Source: Christensenellaceae bacterium
GTDB taxonomy: Bacteria; Bacillota; Clostridia; Christensenellales; DTU072
Direction: 5' to 3'
Length of the DNA: 29,939 nucleotides
Assembly: GCA_031260775.1 (NCBI GenBank)
Contig: JAISKW010000054.1
Location: 1-29,939 of the forward strand
Each line of letters begins with the position of its first letter. Position 1 is the stretch's first letter. Of the stretch, positions 13,999-19,853 are shown one piece after another. The notes beneath the pieces were generated by a model. That model was not told the origin of the DNA. It saw only the letters and a list, made by a program, of their open reading frames with translations, and searched no databases. The position numbers and the translations under genes were made by a program.

Positions 13999-15975
13999 AT
14001 GAAAGAAGAAACGGAGAACATACAGAAGCCGCCGAACGGCGGAGCGGAATCGGGACGGACGGGTAACGGAAAGAGCCGCGAGAGCGGTGACACCGGGCTT
14101 AGTGTGCGTGCGTTTTTAGCGAAGCACGGAGAAGTTCGCGGCACGGAAAGAGAAAAAAATAATTCTGCGCAGTCCGTACCCGAAAAAGGAGCCACGGTGA
14201 GCGGGAGCAGGTCGGAGAGGCCCGTGCCCGAAAAAGGAGCCACGGTGAGCGTGGGCAGGTCGGAGCAGTCCGTACCCGAAAAAGGAGCCACGGTGAGCGT
14301 GGGCAGGTCGGAGAGGCCCGTGCCCGAAAAAGGAGTCACGGTGAGCGGGGGCAGGTCGGCGCAGTCCGTGCCCGAAAAAGGAGCCACGGTGAGCGTGGGC
14401 AGGTCGGCGCAGCCCGTGCCCGAAAAAGGAGCTGCGGAAGACGAGGTCAATTCGGTACCGTCCGCGCAATTAGATGACGGCGTAACCGTAAACGGCGGCG
14501 GCACTGTTGCTCTTAAGTATGAAAAGTCTGAAAATAAGCAAAAGACAATCGTAATCAGCAAAAAGGCCATAGTTACCGCCGTTTTAATCGTTCTTACACT
14601 GATTGTCGGCTCATACGTACTCACATTTATTTTGCCGCGAGGCGAATATCAACGCGTTTTGGGCGACGGCGGCAATATGTCAATCGTGCCGAATTCCTAC
14701 GCCGAAAACCCTAATTTGGACGGCATTCAATGGTGGCAGGTTCTTTTGTCGCCGTTAATGATTCTTTTGCCCACGACCGACGGGTTTATGACGGTTTATT
14801 TAATAATTTTCCTTCTTCTCGTAATCGGTGCAATCTTTACGGTTTTGGACGAAAGTGGAATACTTGTCTACCTAATCAAAATGCTCGCACGCAAGTTCAG
14901 CAAGAAAAAGTACGCAATTATCTTCGCATTTTCGTTCGCTTTTATGTTTTTAGGCAGCAGCGTGGGAATGCTTGAGGAGTTAATTCCGCTCGTGCCGATA
15001 GTTGTACTCCTTTGCTATGCAATGGGTTGGGACGCGCTTGTCGGGCTTGGAATTTCGGTTCTCGCGGCGGCTTTCGGCTTCGCTGTAGGCGTAATCAATC
15101 CGTTCACGGTCGGAGTCGCGCAGCAAATAGGCAACCTCCCGATGTTTTCCGCAATCGAATGGCGACTGTTGTCCTTTGTTATCAGCTACGGTTTACTCGT
15201 CGGTTTCATATTCCCTTACGCGAAAAAAGTGGACAAAAACCCGCAAAAATCGGCGGTGTTCGCATTGGATAAGGAACGCAAGCGAGATTTCAACTTCGAA
15301 ATTGACGATTTTGTCCGCGAAAAAAGCAAGGACAGAGCAATAAAATGGCTCGCCGGGTGGCTGTCCTCCGTTATAATTGCGGCAATCGTTGCGGTATTCT
15401 GGCACCCGCTCGCGAATTACATAATGTACCTTTGCGTTGTTGTTTACATCGCCGGCGGCATAGGCAGCGCGGTAATCTTGGGCATTCGCGGCAAGTCGCT
15501 CCTTAAGCTTCTCGGCAAGGGCGCGCTTACCTTAGCCCCTGCGGCGATTATGATTTGCATTGCCGGAGGCGTTCGCTACATTATAACCGAAGGCGACATT
15601 ATGGATACCATTCTCTACAAAATAGTGACCCTTGCCGGCGGTTTGAACCCTTACGGCGCGCTTCTGCTCATTTACGCGGTTATCTTCATTTTCGAGATTT
15701 TCATTCAGAGCGGCAGCGCGAAGGCGTTCCTTATAATGCCCGTCATTTTTGACCTATGCACGCTAATGAGCGTCAACCCTCAGGCGGCCGTGCTCGCGTA
15801 TACTTTCGCCGACGGGTTTGCGAATATGCTTTTACCCACGAACCCGGGGCTTCTCCTCATCCTCGGGCTTACCACAGTTTCTTACCCTAAGTGGATTAAG
15901 TGGAGCGGCCCTCTCCAGCTTACCCTTCTCGCCTCCACAGTCGGCATTCTCTGTCTTATGCAGTTCGCTGCTTAG
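13999..15975 (+). CDS. YfcC-family (DcuC/ArcD-like) transporter with N-terminal tandem-repeat extension
   Basis: A 658-residue inner-membrane transporter. Residues about 185-658 form the YfcC core (normal family size about 470), with many hydrophobic helices. Family motifs include FILPRGEY after helix 1, GVINPFTVGVAQQIGNLP, and the paired SGSAKAFLIMP and DGFANMLLPTNP segments. Relatives exchange or take up basic amino acids or dicarboxylates; the substrate here cannot be read. The first about 185 residues are hydrophilic and charged and contain five full 16-residue repeats of the type PEKGATVSVGRSEQSV, an unusual extension for this family. ATG 13999 was chosen; a GTG at 13942 would add 19 residues, and neither has a strong Shine-Dalgarno. 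The gene stands alone between a terminator and a repeat-rich gap. Confidence 0.85.
   Translation: MKEETENIQKPPNGGAESGRTGNGKSRESGDTGLSVRAFLAKHGEVRGTEREKNNSAQSVPEKGATVSGSRSERPVPEKGATVSVGRSEQSVPEKGATVSVGRSERPVPEKGVTVSGGRSAQSVPEKGATVSVGRSAQPVPEKGAAEDEVNSVPSAQLDDGVTVNGGGTVALKYEKSENKQKTIVISKKAIVTAVLIVLTLIVGSYVLTFILPRGEYQRVLGDGGNMSIVPNSYAENPNLDGIQWWQVLLSPLMILLPTTDGFMTVYLIIFLLLVIGAIFTVLDESGILVYLIKMLARKFSKKKYAIIFAFSFAFMFLGSSVGMLEELIPLVPIVVLLCYAMGWDALVGLGISVLAAAFGFAVGVINPFTVGVAQQIGNLPMFSAIEWRLLSFVISYGLLVGFIFPYAKKVDKNPQKSAVFALDKERKRDFNFEIDDFVREKSKDRAIKWLAGWLSSVIIAAIVAVFWHPLANYIMYLCVVVYIAGGIGSAVILGIRGKSLLKLLGKGALTLAPAAIMICIAGGVRYIITEGDIMDTILYKIVTLAGGLNPYGALLLIYAVIFIFEIFIQSGSAKAFLIMPVIFDLCTLMSVNPQAAVLAYTFADGFANMLLPTNPGLLLILGLTTVSYPKWIKWSGPLQLTLLASTVGILCLMQFAA
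14179..14433 (+). repeat. 48-bp in-frame tandem repeat (minisatellite) inside transporter gene
   Basis: Five complete 48-bp units begin at 14179, 14227, 14275, 14323 and 14371, with a partial sixth at 14419. Each encodes 16 residues starting PEKG. The unit begins CCCGAAAAAGGAG and differs from its neighbours by only a few bases, alternating GGAGAGGCC and GCGCAGTCC-type ends. Because the period is a multiple of three, copy-number change would keep the frame, and several antisense frames also stay open. Confidence 0.95.
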
Positions 15976-16018
15976 TGTTTTGCTTTTTGTGTTTTGCCTT
16001 TGGTTAGTGTTTGCCTTT

Positions 16019-16070
16019 GGGAGGGGGCAGGAGTGCGGCATGTCAGAGAAACGCCCTCCCGCCCCCTCCC
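16019..16070. repeat. GC-rich inverted repeat
   Basis: GGGAGGGGGC (16019-16028) is complementary to GCCCCCTCCC (16061-16070), with further GGAG/CTCC and GCG/CGC pairing inside. This long stem starts 44 bases after the transporter stop. No U-run follows, so its role is unclear. Confidence 0.6.
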
Positions 16071-16115
16071 AAACCCACCCCCACTCTCCGCAAAGCAAAT
16101 GGGGAGAATGGCAAG

Positions 16116-16202
16116 CGTGCCGCGAGAACGGGGAGGGGAATGCTCGTGCCGCGAGAACGGGAGGGAAATGCTCGTGCCGTGAGAACGGGGAGGGGGAATG
16201 CT
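16116..16202. repeat. Three 28-30 bp direct repeats
   Basis: Three back-to-back units of 29, 28 and 30 bp begin at 16116, 16145 and 16173. Each reads like CGTGCCGCGAGAACGGGGAG followed by GGGAATGCT. The third runs straight into the palindromic element at 16187. There are no spacers, so this is not a CRISPR array. Confidence 0.85.
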
Positions 16203-16271
16203 TTTCAGTGAAAAGCAATTCCCCTCCCCGAACCCCACCCCTTTGAAAAGCTCATCGGGGGGGGTGTTTTT
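16187..16271. repeat. REP-like palindromic element, copy B (inverted relative to copy A)
   Basis: The core hairpin at 16187-16229 pairs GGGGAGGGGGAATGCTTTTC with GAAAAGCAATTCCCCTCCCC around an AGT loop (about 20 positions, one mismatch). Read on the minus strand, its flank shows AAAAACA, a C-run, CTTTTCAAAGGGG and GGTTCGGGG in the same order as 126-211. Copies A and B are therefore two near-full members of one dispersed element. Confidence 0.8.
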
Positions 16272-16308
16272 CCAAAAAGAAATAAACACGGGAGTTGAAG
16301 TAATACAC

Positions 16309-16350
16309 AACAAGGCGCAACCACGCGCCTTGTTTCCGTTTGTTTTTTAT
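16309..16350 (+). terminator. Intrinsic terminator
   Basis: A perfect 10-bp stem, AACAAGGCGC/GCGCCTTGTT, with an AACCAC loop, is followed by TTCCGTTTGTTTTTT. On the plus strand it should stop transcripts from the transporter, though it lies 330 bp past that stop codon. Confidence 0.75.
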
Positions 16351-16359
16351 GGATTATTT

Positions 16360-16408
16360 TTGTCCTCAGCAATAATCGATATTAATTGTCCTCAACAATA
16401 ATCGATAT
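16360..16408. repeat. Two 23-bp direct repeats
   Basis: TTGTCCTCA, then G or A, then CAATAATCGATAT occurs at 16360-16382 and 16386-16408, 22 of 23 bases identical. A second short duplication (ATTTCAC, GGCGAAG) follows near 16428-16458. They lie between convergent genes; no function is evident. Confidence 0.7.
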
Positions 16409-16472
16409 GTAAAACCTATCAATTATTATTTCACCGGCGAAGCTATTTCACGGCGAAGTATAACGGAGAAAC

Positions 16473-17090
16473 TTAGTCGTTAAAGACGGCGGTTTCATTA
16501 AAGGTTTTGGAATCGAAAATTATTGTTTTAGTTGCAATATCAATTGAAATTATAAGATTCGGAGTGACCGGAACGGAGCATTCCCCTTTGTTGACGGTCT
16601 TTATTGTGTAAATATCGTTTCTGCCGTAGTTATCTATATACAAAAGAGTGCCGAGCAGTTCGGCGGCTTTGGCGGTCGGTACAGAGTCGGGTACAACAAC
16701 GGCGTCGGTTGAATCGGTCGATTTTTGCAGGTTATCGGTTGGGTTTGAGGGGTTATTTGCGCAAAATAAAGCACTTGCGTTTTGCAGATATATTTTCGCA
16801 CCAAGGACGTCACGCACATAGAATGCGTCGTCGGGCAGTGCGGGAAGCTCGCTTTCGTCGATTTCTACATCGAGGTTTCGCAGGGCTTCGGCGGCTTCGC
16901 GGCTATAGATACCGGAAATGACGGCATAAATAAATTCGCCGTCTGCGCGAAATTTTTCGATGCTATGCTTTGTCTTTCCCACAACGACCGACTTCATTTC
17001 GCGGACTGTTTGAGGGTCATCAAGATAACACCGTATTTTCAGTTCACCCTTAATGCCTTGAGGCTTAAGGACTTTACCGAGTGCGACCAT
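16473..17090 (-). CDS. rimM: Ribosome maturation factor RimM with linker insertion
   Basis: RimM binds ribosomal protein uS19 and helps assemble the head of the 30S subunit. The N-terminal RimM barrel is clear (VALGKVLKPQGIKGELKI, residues 2-19), followed by the PRC-barrel domain (AFYVRDVLGAKIYL near 89, then LLGTLLYIDNYGRNDIYTIK near 145). At 205 residues it is longer than the usual about 170, because about 40 residues rich in Asn, Ser, Thr and Asp (about 104-145) separate the first strand of the PRC domain from the rest. It is the last gene of the rpsP-khpA-rimM operon. The usual next genes, trmD and rplS, are absent; a repeat-rich gap and a convergent gene follow. No Shine-Dalgarno is visible. 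Confidence 0.92.
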   Translation of the reverse strand: MVALGKVLKPQGIKGELKIRCYLDDPQTVREMKSVVVGKTKHSIEKFRADGEFIYAVISGIYSREAAEALRNLDVEIDESELPALPDDAFYVRDVLGAKIYLQNASALFCANNPSNPTDNLQKSTDSTDAVVVPDSVPTAKAAELLGTLLYIDNYGRNDIYTIKTVNKGECSVPVTPNLIISIDIATKTIIFDSKTFNETAVFND

Positions 17091-17188
17091 ATTAAATTAA
17101 TTAGCCGCAACATACCAAGCGAACGCCCACAATACCTGCGTTTTACGCGGCATTACGGGGAACACTTATGAACACGCGCCGAAGCGGC

Positions 17189-17431
17189 TTATGCTTTTTC
17201 TTCTACCGAAACGTCGTACTTTTTGCCCGAACCATAAGCGGCTGCGGATACAACCGTGCGGATTGCGCTGATTACGCGACCTTGTTTGCCGATAATCTTT
17301 CCGATATTCGATTTGTCTACGGTTACTTCGACGACGATTTTTTCTGCGTCCTCGACGATTGCCGCGGTGAATGTACTTTTGTCGATAATTTTGCCGACAA
17401 TGTACTCTACTAATTCTTTGATTTCTTTCAT
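17189..17431 (-). CDS. khpA: KH-domain RNA-binding protein KhpA
   Basis: KhpA is a small single-KH RNA-binding protein that, with KhpB, binds many transcripts and affects cell division and elongation in Gram-positive bacteria. The protein has 80 residues from Met at 17431, starting MKEIKELVEYIVGKIID, as is typical. The GXXG loop is present in IGKIIGKQGRVISAIR. A longer reading from 17476 adds 15 residues that do not resemble the family, so the shorter start is preferred. The position between rpsP and rimM is the classic Firmicute arrangement. No Shine-Dalgarno lies before the chosen start. Confidence 0.92.
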   Translation of the reverse strand: MKEIKELVEYIVGKIIDKSTFTAAIVEDAEKIVVEVTVDKSNIGKIIGKQGRVISAIRTVVSAAAYGSGKKYDVSVEEKA

Positions 17432-17529
17432 TTTATATGAATAAACGTAACAAACGGTATTTTGTTTTGTCCGCATCCGAGCAATGCAAGGTACGGATAT
17501 TATTTTTTCTGCTTGTTAATTGTTTTTCG

Positions 17530-17868
17530 TTATTCGGACTTCGCTTCGTCTTCTACTACTGCATCAACAGCCGCATCGATAGCCTCGTCCTTGACGTCTT
17601 TCGCCGTCTTTTTGAAGGTTTTCTCCACGCCGGCAATGCCGGCTTTGTAAAAGAGGTTGGCAACGGTGTCCGTAGGTTGTGCGCCTACCGCAAGCCATTT
17701 CTTTGCTAACTCCGCGTCAATTTTGATTTCCGCAGGGTTTTTGACAGGGTTATAATACCCAATCTGTTCGATGTATTTTCCGTCTCTTGACTGTTTTGAA
17801 TCAACAGCAATTATTCTGTAAAACGGCGCGCCTTTCGAGCCGTTCCTTGTTAATCTCAGTTTAACCAT
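17530..17868 (-). CDS. rpsP: 30S ribosomal protein bS16
   Basis: bS16 is a 30S subunit protein needed for assembly of the body and platform. The first about 80 residues match the family closely (MVKLRLTRNGSKGAPFYRII, then DGKYIEQIGYYNP and AKKWLAVGAQPTDTVANLF). At 112 residues it has a common C-terminal extension rich in Lys, Asp, Ala and Glu. It is the first gene of the rpsP-khpA-rimM operon and has its own promoter (17933-17961). An AAGGA motif lies about 14 nt before the ATG, a longer spacing than usual. Confidence 0.97.
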   Translation of the reverse strand: MVKLRLTRNGSKGAPFYRIIAVDSKQSRDGKYIEQIGYYNPVKNPAEIKIDAELAKKWLAVGAQPTDTVANLFYKAGIAGVEKTFKKTAKDVKDEAIDAAVDAVVEDEAKSE

Positions 17869-17932
17869 TTGAAGTTTTTAATCCTTTACTATTTTACGAT
17901 GAAAATTGATTTTCGTAAAAAGCAACCTTCTC

Positions 17933-17961
17933 ATTATATAACGGATACGAATAATTCTAAA
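17933..17961 (-). promoter_or_regulatory. Promoter of rpsP operon
   Basis: On the minus strand TTTAGA (17961-17956) and a perfect TATAAT (17938-17933) are 17 bp apart. This gives a leader of about 60 nt before rpsP and makes the RNA gene upstream a separate transcription unit. Confidence 0.65.
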
Positions 17962-17993
17962 AAGCGGCGTATAGACCGTAAATGACAGTGCTG

Positions 17994-18026
17994 AAAAAAC
18001 AAACGCGCCCGACGATGCGAGCGCGT
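17994..18026 (-). terminator. Intrinsic terminator of the upstream RNA gene
   Basis: On the minus strand ACGCGCTCG pairs with CGGGCGCGT (one G-U) around a CATCGT loop and is followed by TTGTTTTTT. It is a strong terminator placed between the RNA gene and the rpsP promoter. Confidence 0.85.
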
Positions 18027-18257
18027 AATTTCCGCAGTGAGTTATCAGCGGTTTATCATAAGTGCGAACCCGAGGGACCGGTTCCCTTGAGAGAACAACC
18101 CGTCGTTTGATAGGTGGGCAGAGTGCGGAATCGGTCAATCTTCCCCAATCCGAAGCGTAAGCCGCGGGGGGCGTGATTTAGCGATAGGCGACGACTCATT
18201 AGCCCGATTTAAGTTCTGAGGTTCAAATGCCAAAGGAAGTTTCGAATCCCCGAGTTC
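17994..18257 (-). ncRNA. ssrS: Rod-shaped non-coding RNA, probable 6S RNA
   Basis: The unit has its own promoter, with predicted start at G18257, and its own terminator. The first bases, GAACTCGGGG, pair with CCTCGGGTTC at 18075-18066. Next inward, TTCCTTTGG (18238-18230) pairs with TCAAGGGAA (18090-18082). After two facing unpaired tracts of about 25 nt each, GGGC/GCCC (18205-18202 with 18119-18116), GAGT/ACTC (18197-18194 with 18124-18121), AATC/GATT and CCCC/GGGG lead to a tip loop. This is one continuous 192-nt rod with a large central bubble, the size and shape of 6S RNA, which holds the sigma-70 RNA polymerase in stationary phase. No long ORF is present. I recognise no conserved 6S sequence block, so the identity rests on the fold. 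It is not an obvious SRP, tmRNA or RNase P RNA. Confidence 0.6.
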
Positions 18258-18263
18258 AATTAT

Positions 18264-18292
18264 AGTATACTTCGGTTATTCCCTCCGTTCAA
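18264..18292 (-). promoter_or_regulatory. Promoter of the 6S-like RNA
   Basis: On the minus strand TTGAAC (18292-18287) and TATACT (18269-18264) are separated by 17 bp. The predicted start, seven bases downstream, is exactly the first base of the closing stem of the RNA. Confidence 0.7.
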
Positions 18293-18330
18293 GATAGAAC
18301 ATTATGGCATTTTTTTAATTGCAGTTCTTC

Positions 18331-18372
18331 GGGAGGGGGGGATGCTTTTCAAAGAAAAGTATTCCCCCCCTC
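18331..18372. repeat. REP-like palindromic element, core copy
   Basis: GAGGGGGGGATGCTTTTC pairs with GAAAAGTATTCCCCCCCTC around AAA, with one bulge and a G-U pair. It belongs to the family at 126-211 and 16187-16271. It starts 9 bases 3' of the alcohol dehydrogenase stop and has no U-run on that strand. Confidence 0.7.
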
Positions 18373-18381
18373 AACACAACA

Positions 18382-19560
18382 CTATTGAGCAGGCGTAAGT
18401 TTGACGAGAATTTCCTTCATCTCGGCGTAAGTGATGAGTTTGGGAACGGGATACCACGGGTGGGACTCTTTGAGAGCCTGAGGGATGATGTTGTCGTAGT
18501 CCTCGGCTTTAAGCTTTACGATAGTGCCGCGGTTGTTGAACTCGATAACCGTGGGGATATCCATATACGCGTTAAGCTCGCGGATAGCCGCAATGAAAGC
18601 GTTCGCTTTGTCGGCAACGGTTGCACCGGTGATTCCGACGGCGTCGGCAAGCTCGGCGAGCTTCTTGTGCGCGGTCTCGCCGAAATAATCCAAAACATAA
18701 GGGAGGATTATGGCGTTTGCAAGCCCGTGCGGGATGTGATAAACCGCGCCGAGACGGTGAGCGATTGCGTGAACGTAACCGACGAACGCGCGCGTGAACG
18801 CGATTCCAGCGTAGAACGACGCGACCTGCATATTTTCGCGGGCAACGATGTTAGTGCCCTCGTCGTAGGCGGTTTTGATGTTGGCAAAAATGAGTTTTGT
18901 CGCATCGATTGCCATTTTGTTAGTGAGTTTTGAGCCTTCAAGCCCGACATAAGCCTCAACCGCGTGCGTGAGCGCGTCAAGTCCGGTGGTGGAGGTCATC
19001 GGCTTTGGAAGCCCGATTGTGAGTGCCGGGTCCAAAATTGCGTAATTAGGAACAAGGGAAGGGTCGTTGACGGGGTACTTCGTGTGGGTTTTTTCGTCGC
19101 TGACAACGGCGGCAACGGTCGCCTCGCTGCCCGTACCCGCGGTCGTGGGAATTGCAAAGAACGGCGGAAGCTTTTTAAGTATTTTGAAATACCCTTTGAA
19201 CTTAGGAACGGTCTTGTTCGGCTTAATTGCCCGCGCGCCGATAATCTTAGCGCAGTCCATGGGTGAGCCGCCGCCGAGAGCGACAATGCTGTCGCAGCCG
19301 TTTTCTATGTAAACCTTTAAGCCTTCCTCGATGCACTCGATTGTGGGGTTAGGAACCGCGCCGTCAAAGAGCGCGTATTCAAGCCCTAACGCTGTCAAGC
19401 CTTCCTTGATGGGGTCGGCGGCTTTAGCAACCTGAGAAAGGAAGCTATCGGTAACTATAATAGGCTTTTTAAGACCCTTATCCTTGATAAGTTGCGGTAG
19501 CTCCGCGAGTTTCCCCTCACCTGTAATGCGCTCGGGGATTCTGATAGGAACGATTTTCAT
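18382..19560 (-). CDS. Iron-containing alcohol dehydrogenase
   Basis: A group III Fe-dependent alcohol dehydrogenase, 392 residues from ATG 19560, the usual length. The dinucleotide motif GGGSPMD is at about 96-102. The four metal ligands expected from FucO-type enzymes are present: Asp195 and His199 in GLDALTHAVEAY, His264 in YVHAIAHRLGA, and His278 in YHIPHGLANAI. Such enzymes reduce aldehydes or oxidise alcohols with NAD(P)H (butanol, lactaldehyde or 1,3-propanediol dehydrogenases); the substrate is not readable. The reading frame could start at 19617, adding 19 residues unlike the family, so the later start is preferred. An AAGGAG lies about 28 nt upstream, not ideally placed. It is monocistronic, flanked by palindromic repeats on both sides. 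Confidence 0.93.
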   Translation of the reverse strand: MKIVPIRIPERITGEGKLAELPQLIKDKGLKKPIIVTDSFLSQVAKAADPIKEGLTALGLEYALFDGAVPNPTIECIEEGLKVYIENGCDSIVALGGGSPMDCAKIIGARAIKPNKTVPKFKGYFKILKKLPPFFAIPTTAGTGSEATVAAVVSDEKTHTKYPVNDPSLVPNYAILDPALTIGLPKPMTSTTGLDALTHAVEAYVGLEGSKLTNKMAIDATKLIFANIKTAYDEGTNIVARENMQVASFYAGIAFTRAFVGYVHAIAHRLGAVYHIPHGLANAIILPYVLDYFGETAHKKLAELADAVGITGATVADKANAFIAAIRELNAYMDIPTVIEFNNRGTIVKLKAEDYDNIIPQALKESHPWYPVPKLITYAEMKEILVKLTPAQ

Positions 19561-19684
19561 TGCAATTTTAATGCAAAATTGAAAACTCCTTGTGTATGCC
19601 TTTTGTAATCCGTTCATTGTTTATTTATCTATTATAGTTTATTTGTGTAAGATTAGGAAAATGCGGAGTAACGGACAACCATGT

Positions 19685-19836
19685 TGTCATTCTGCGCAAA
19701 GTCGCAGAATCGCACAACATTGTCATTCTGCACTAAGTCGCAGAATCCATACATTATAAGGATTTGTCATTCTGCGCGAAGTCGCAGAATCCGTACATCA
19801 CAAGGATTGGACCCTGCGACTTCGCGCAGGGTGACA
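19685..19836. repeat. Four copies of a 27-bp palindromic repeat (three direct, one inverted)
   Basis: Units at 19685-19711, 19721-19747 and 19765-19791 read TGTCATTCTGCG-N6-CGCAGAATC with small changes. A fourth at 19810-19836 is inverted, GACCCTGCGACTTCGCGCAG then GGTGACA. Each unit folds into an 8-bp stem, ATTCTGCG/CGCAGAAT, with a six-base loop. In the fourth copy both arms change together (ATT to ACC and AAT to GGT), keeping the stem. They fill the gap between the SbcC-like gene and the alcohol dehydrogenase gene. Confidence 0.9.
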
Positions 19837-19853
19837 AAACTAATTTATTATTA

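Noticed and set aside
13929..14624. Long antisense open frames opposite the transporter N-terminus
   Set aside because: They exist because the 48-bp repeat is a multiple of three; the translated products are simple repeats (SFFGHG or APFSGTDC types) with no gene signals.
16116..16202. Possible CRISPR array
   Set aside because: The 28-30 bp units are directly adjacent with no spacers, are GC-rich, and have no cas genes nearby.
18050..18260. tRNA-like or T-box-like segment (GGTTCAAAT and GGTTCG motifs)
   Set aside because: No cloverleaf or T-box AGGGTGG core forms, and the segment is explained by the rod-shaped RNA with its own promoter and terminator.
19600..19853. Frameshifted C-terminal ATPase lobe of the SbcC-like protein
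   Set aside because: All frames after the stop were considered; the region holds only palindromic repeats and the upstream side of the dehydrogenase gene, with no LSGG or Walker B sequence.
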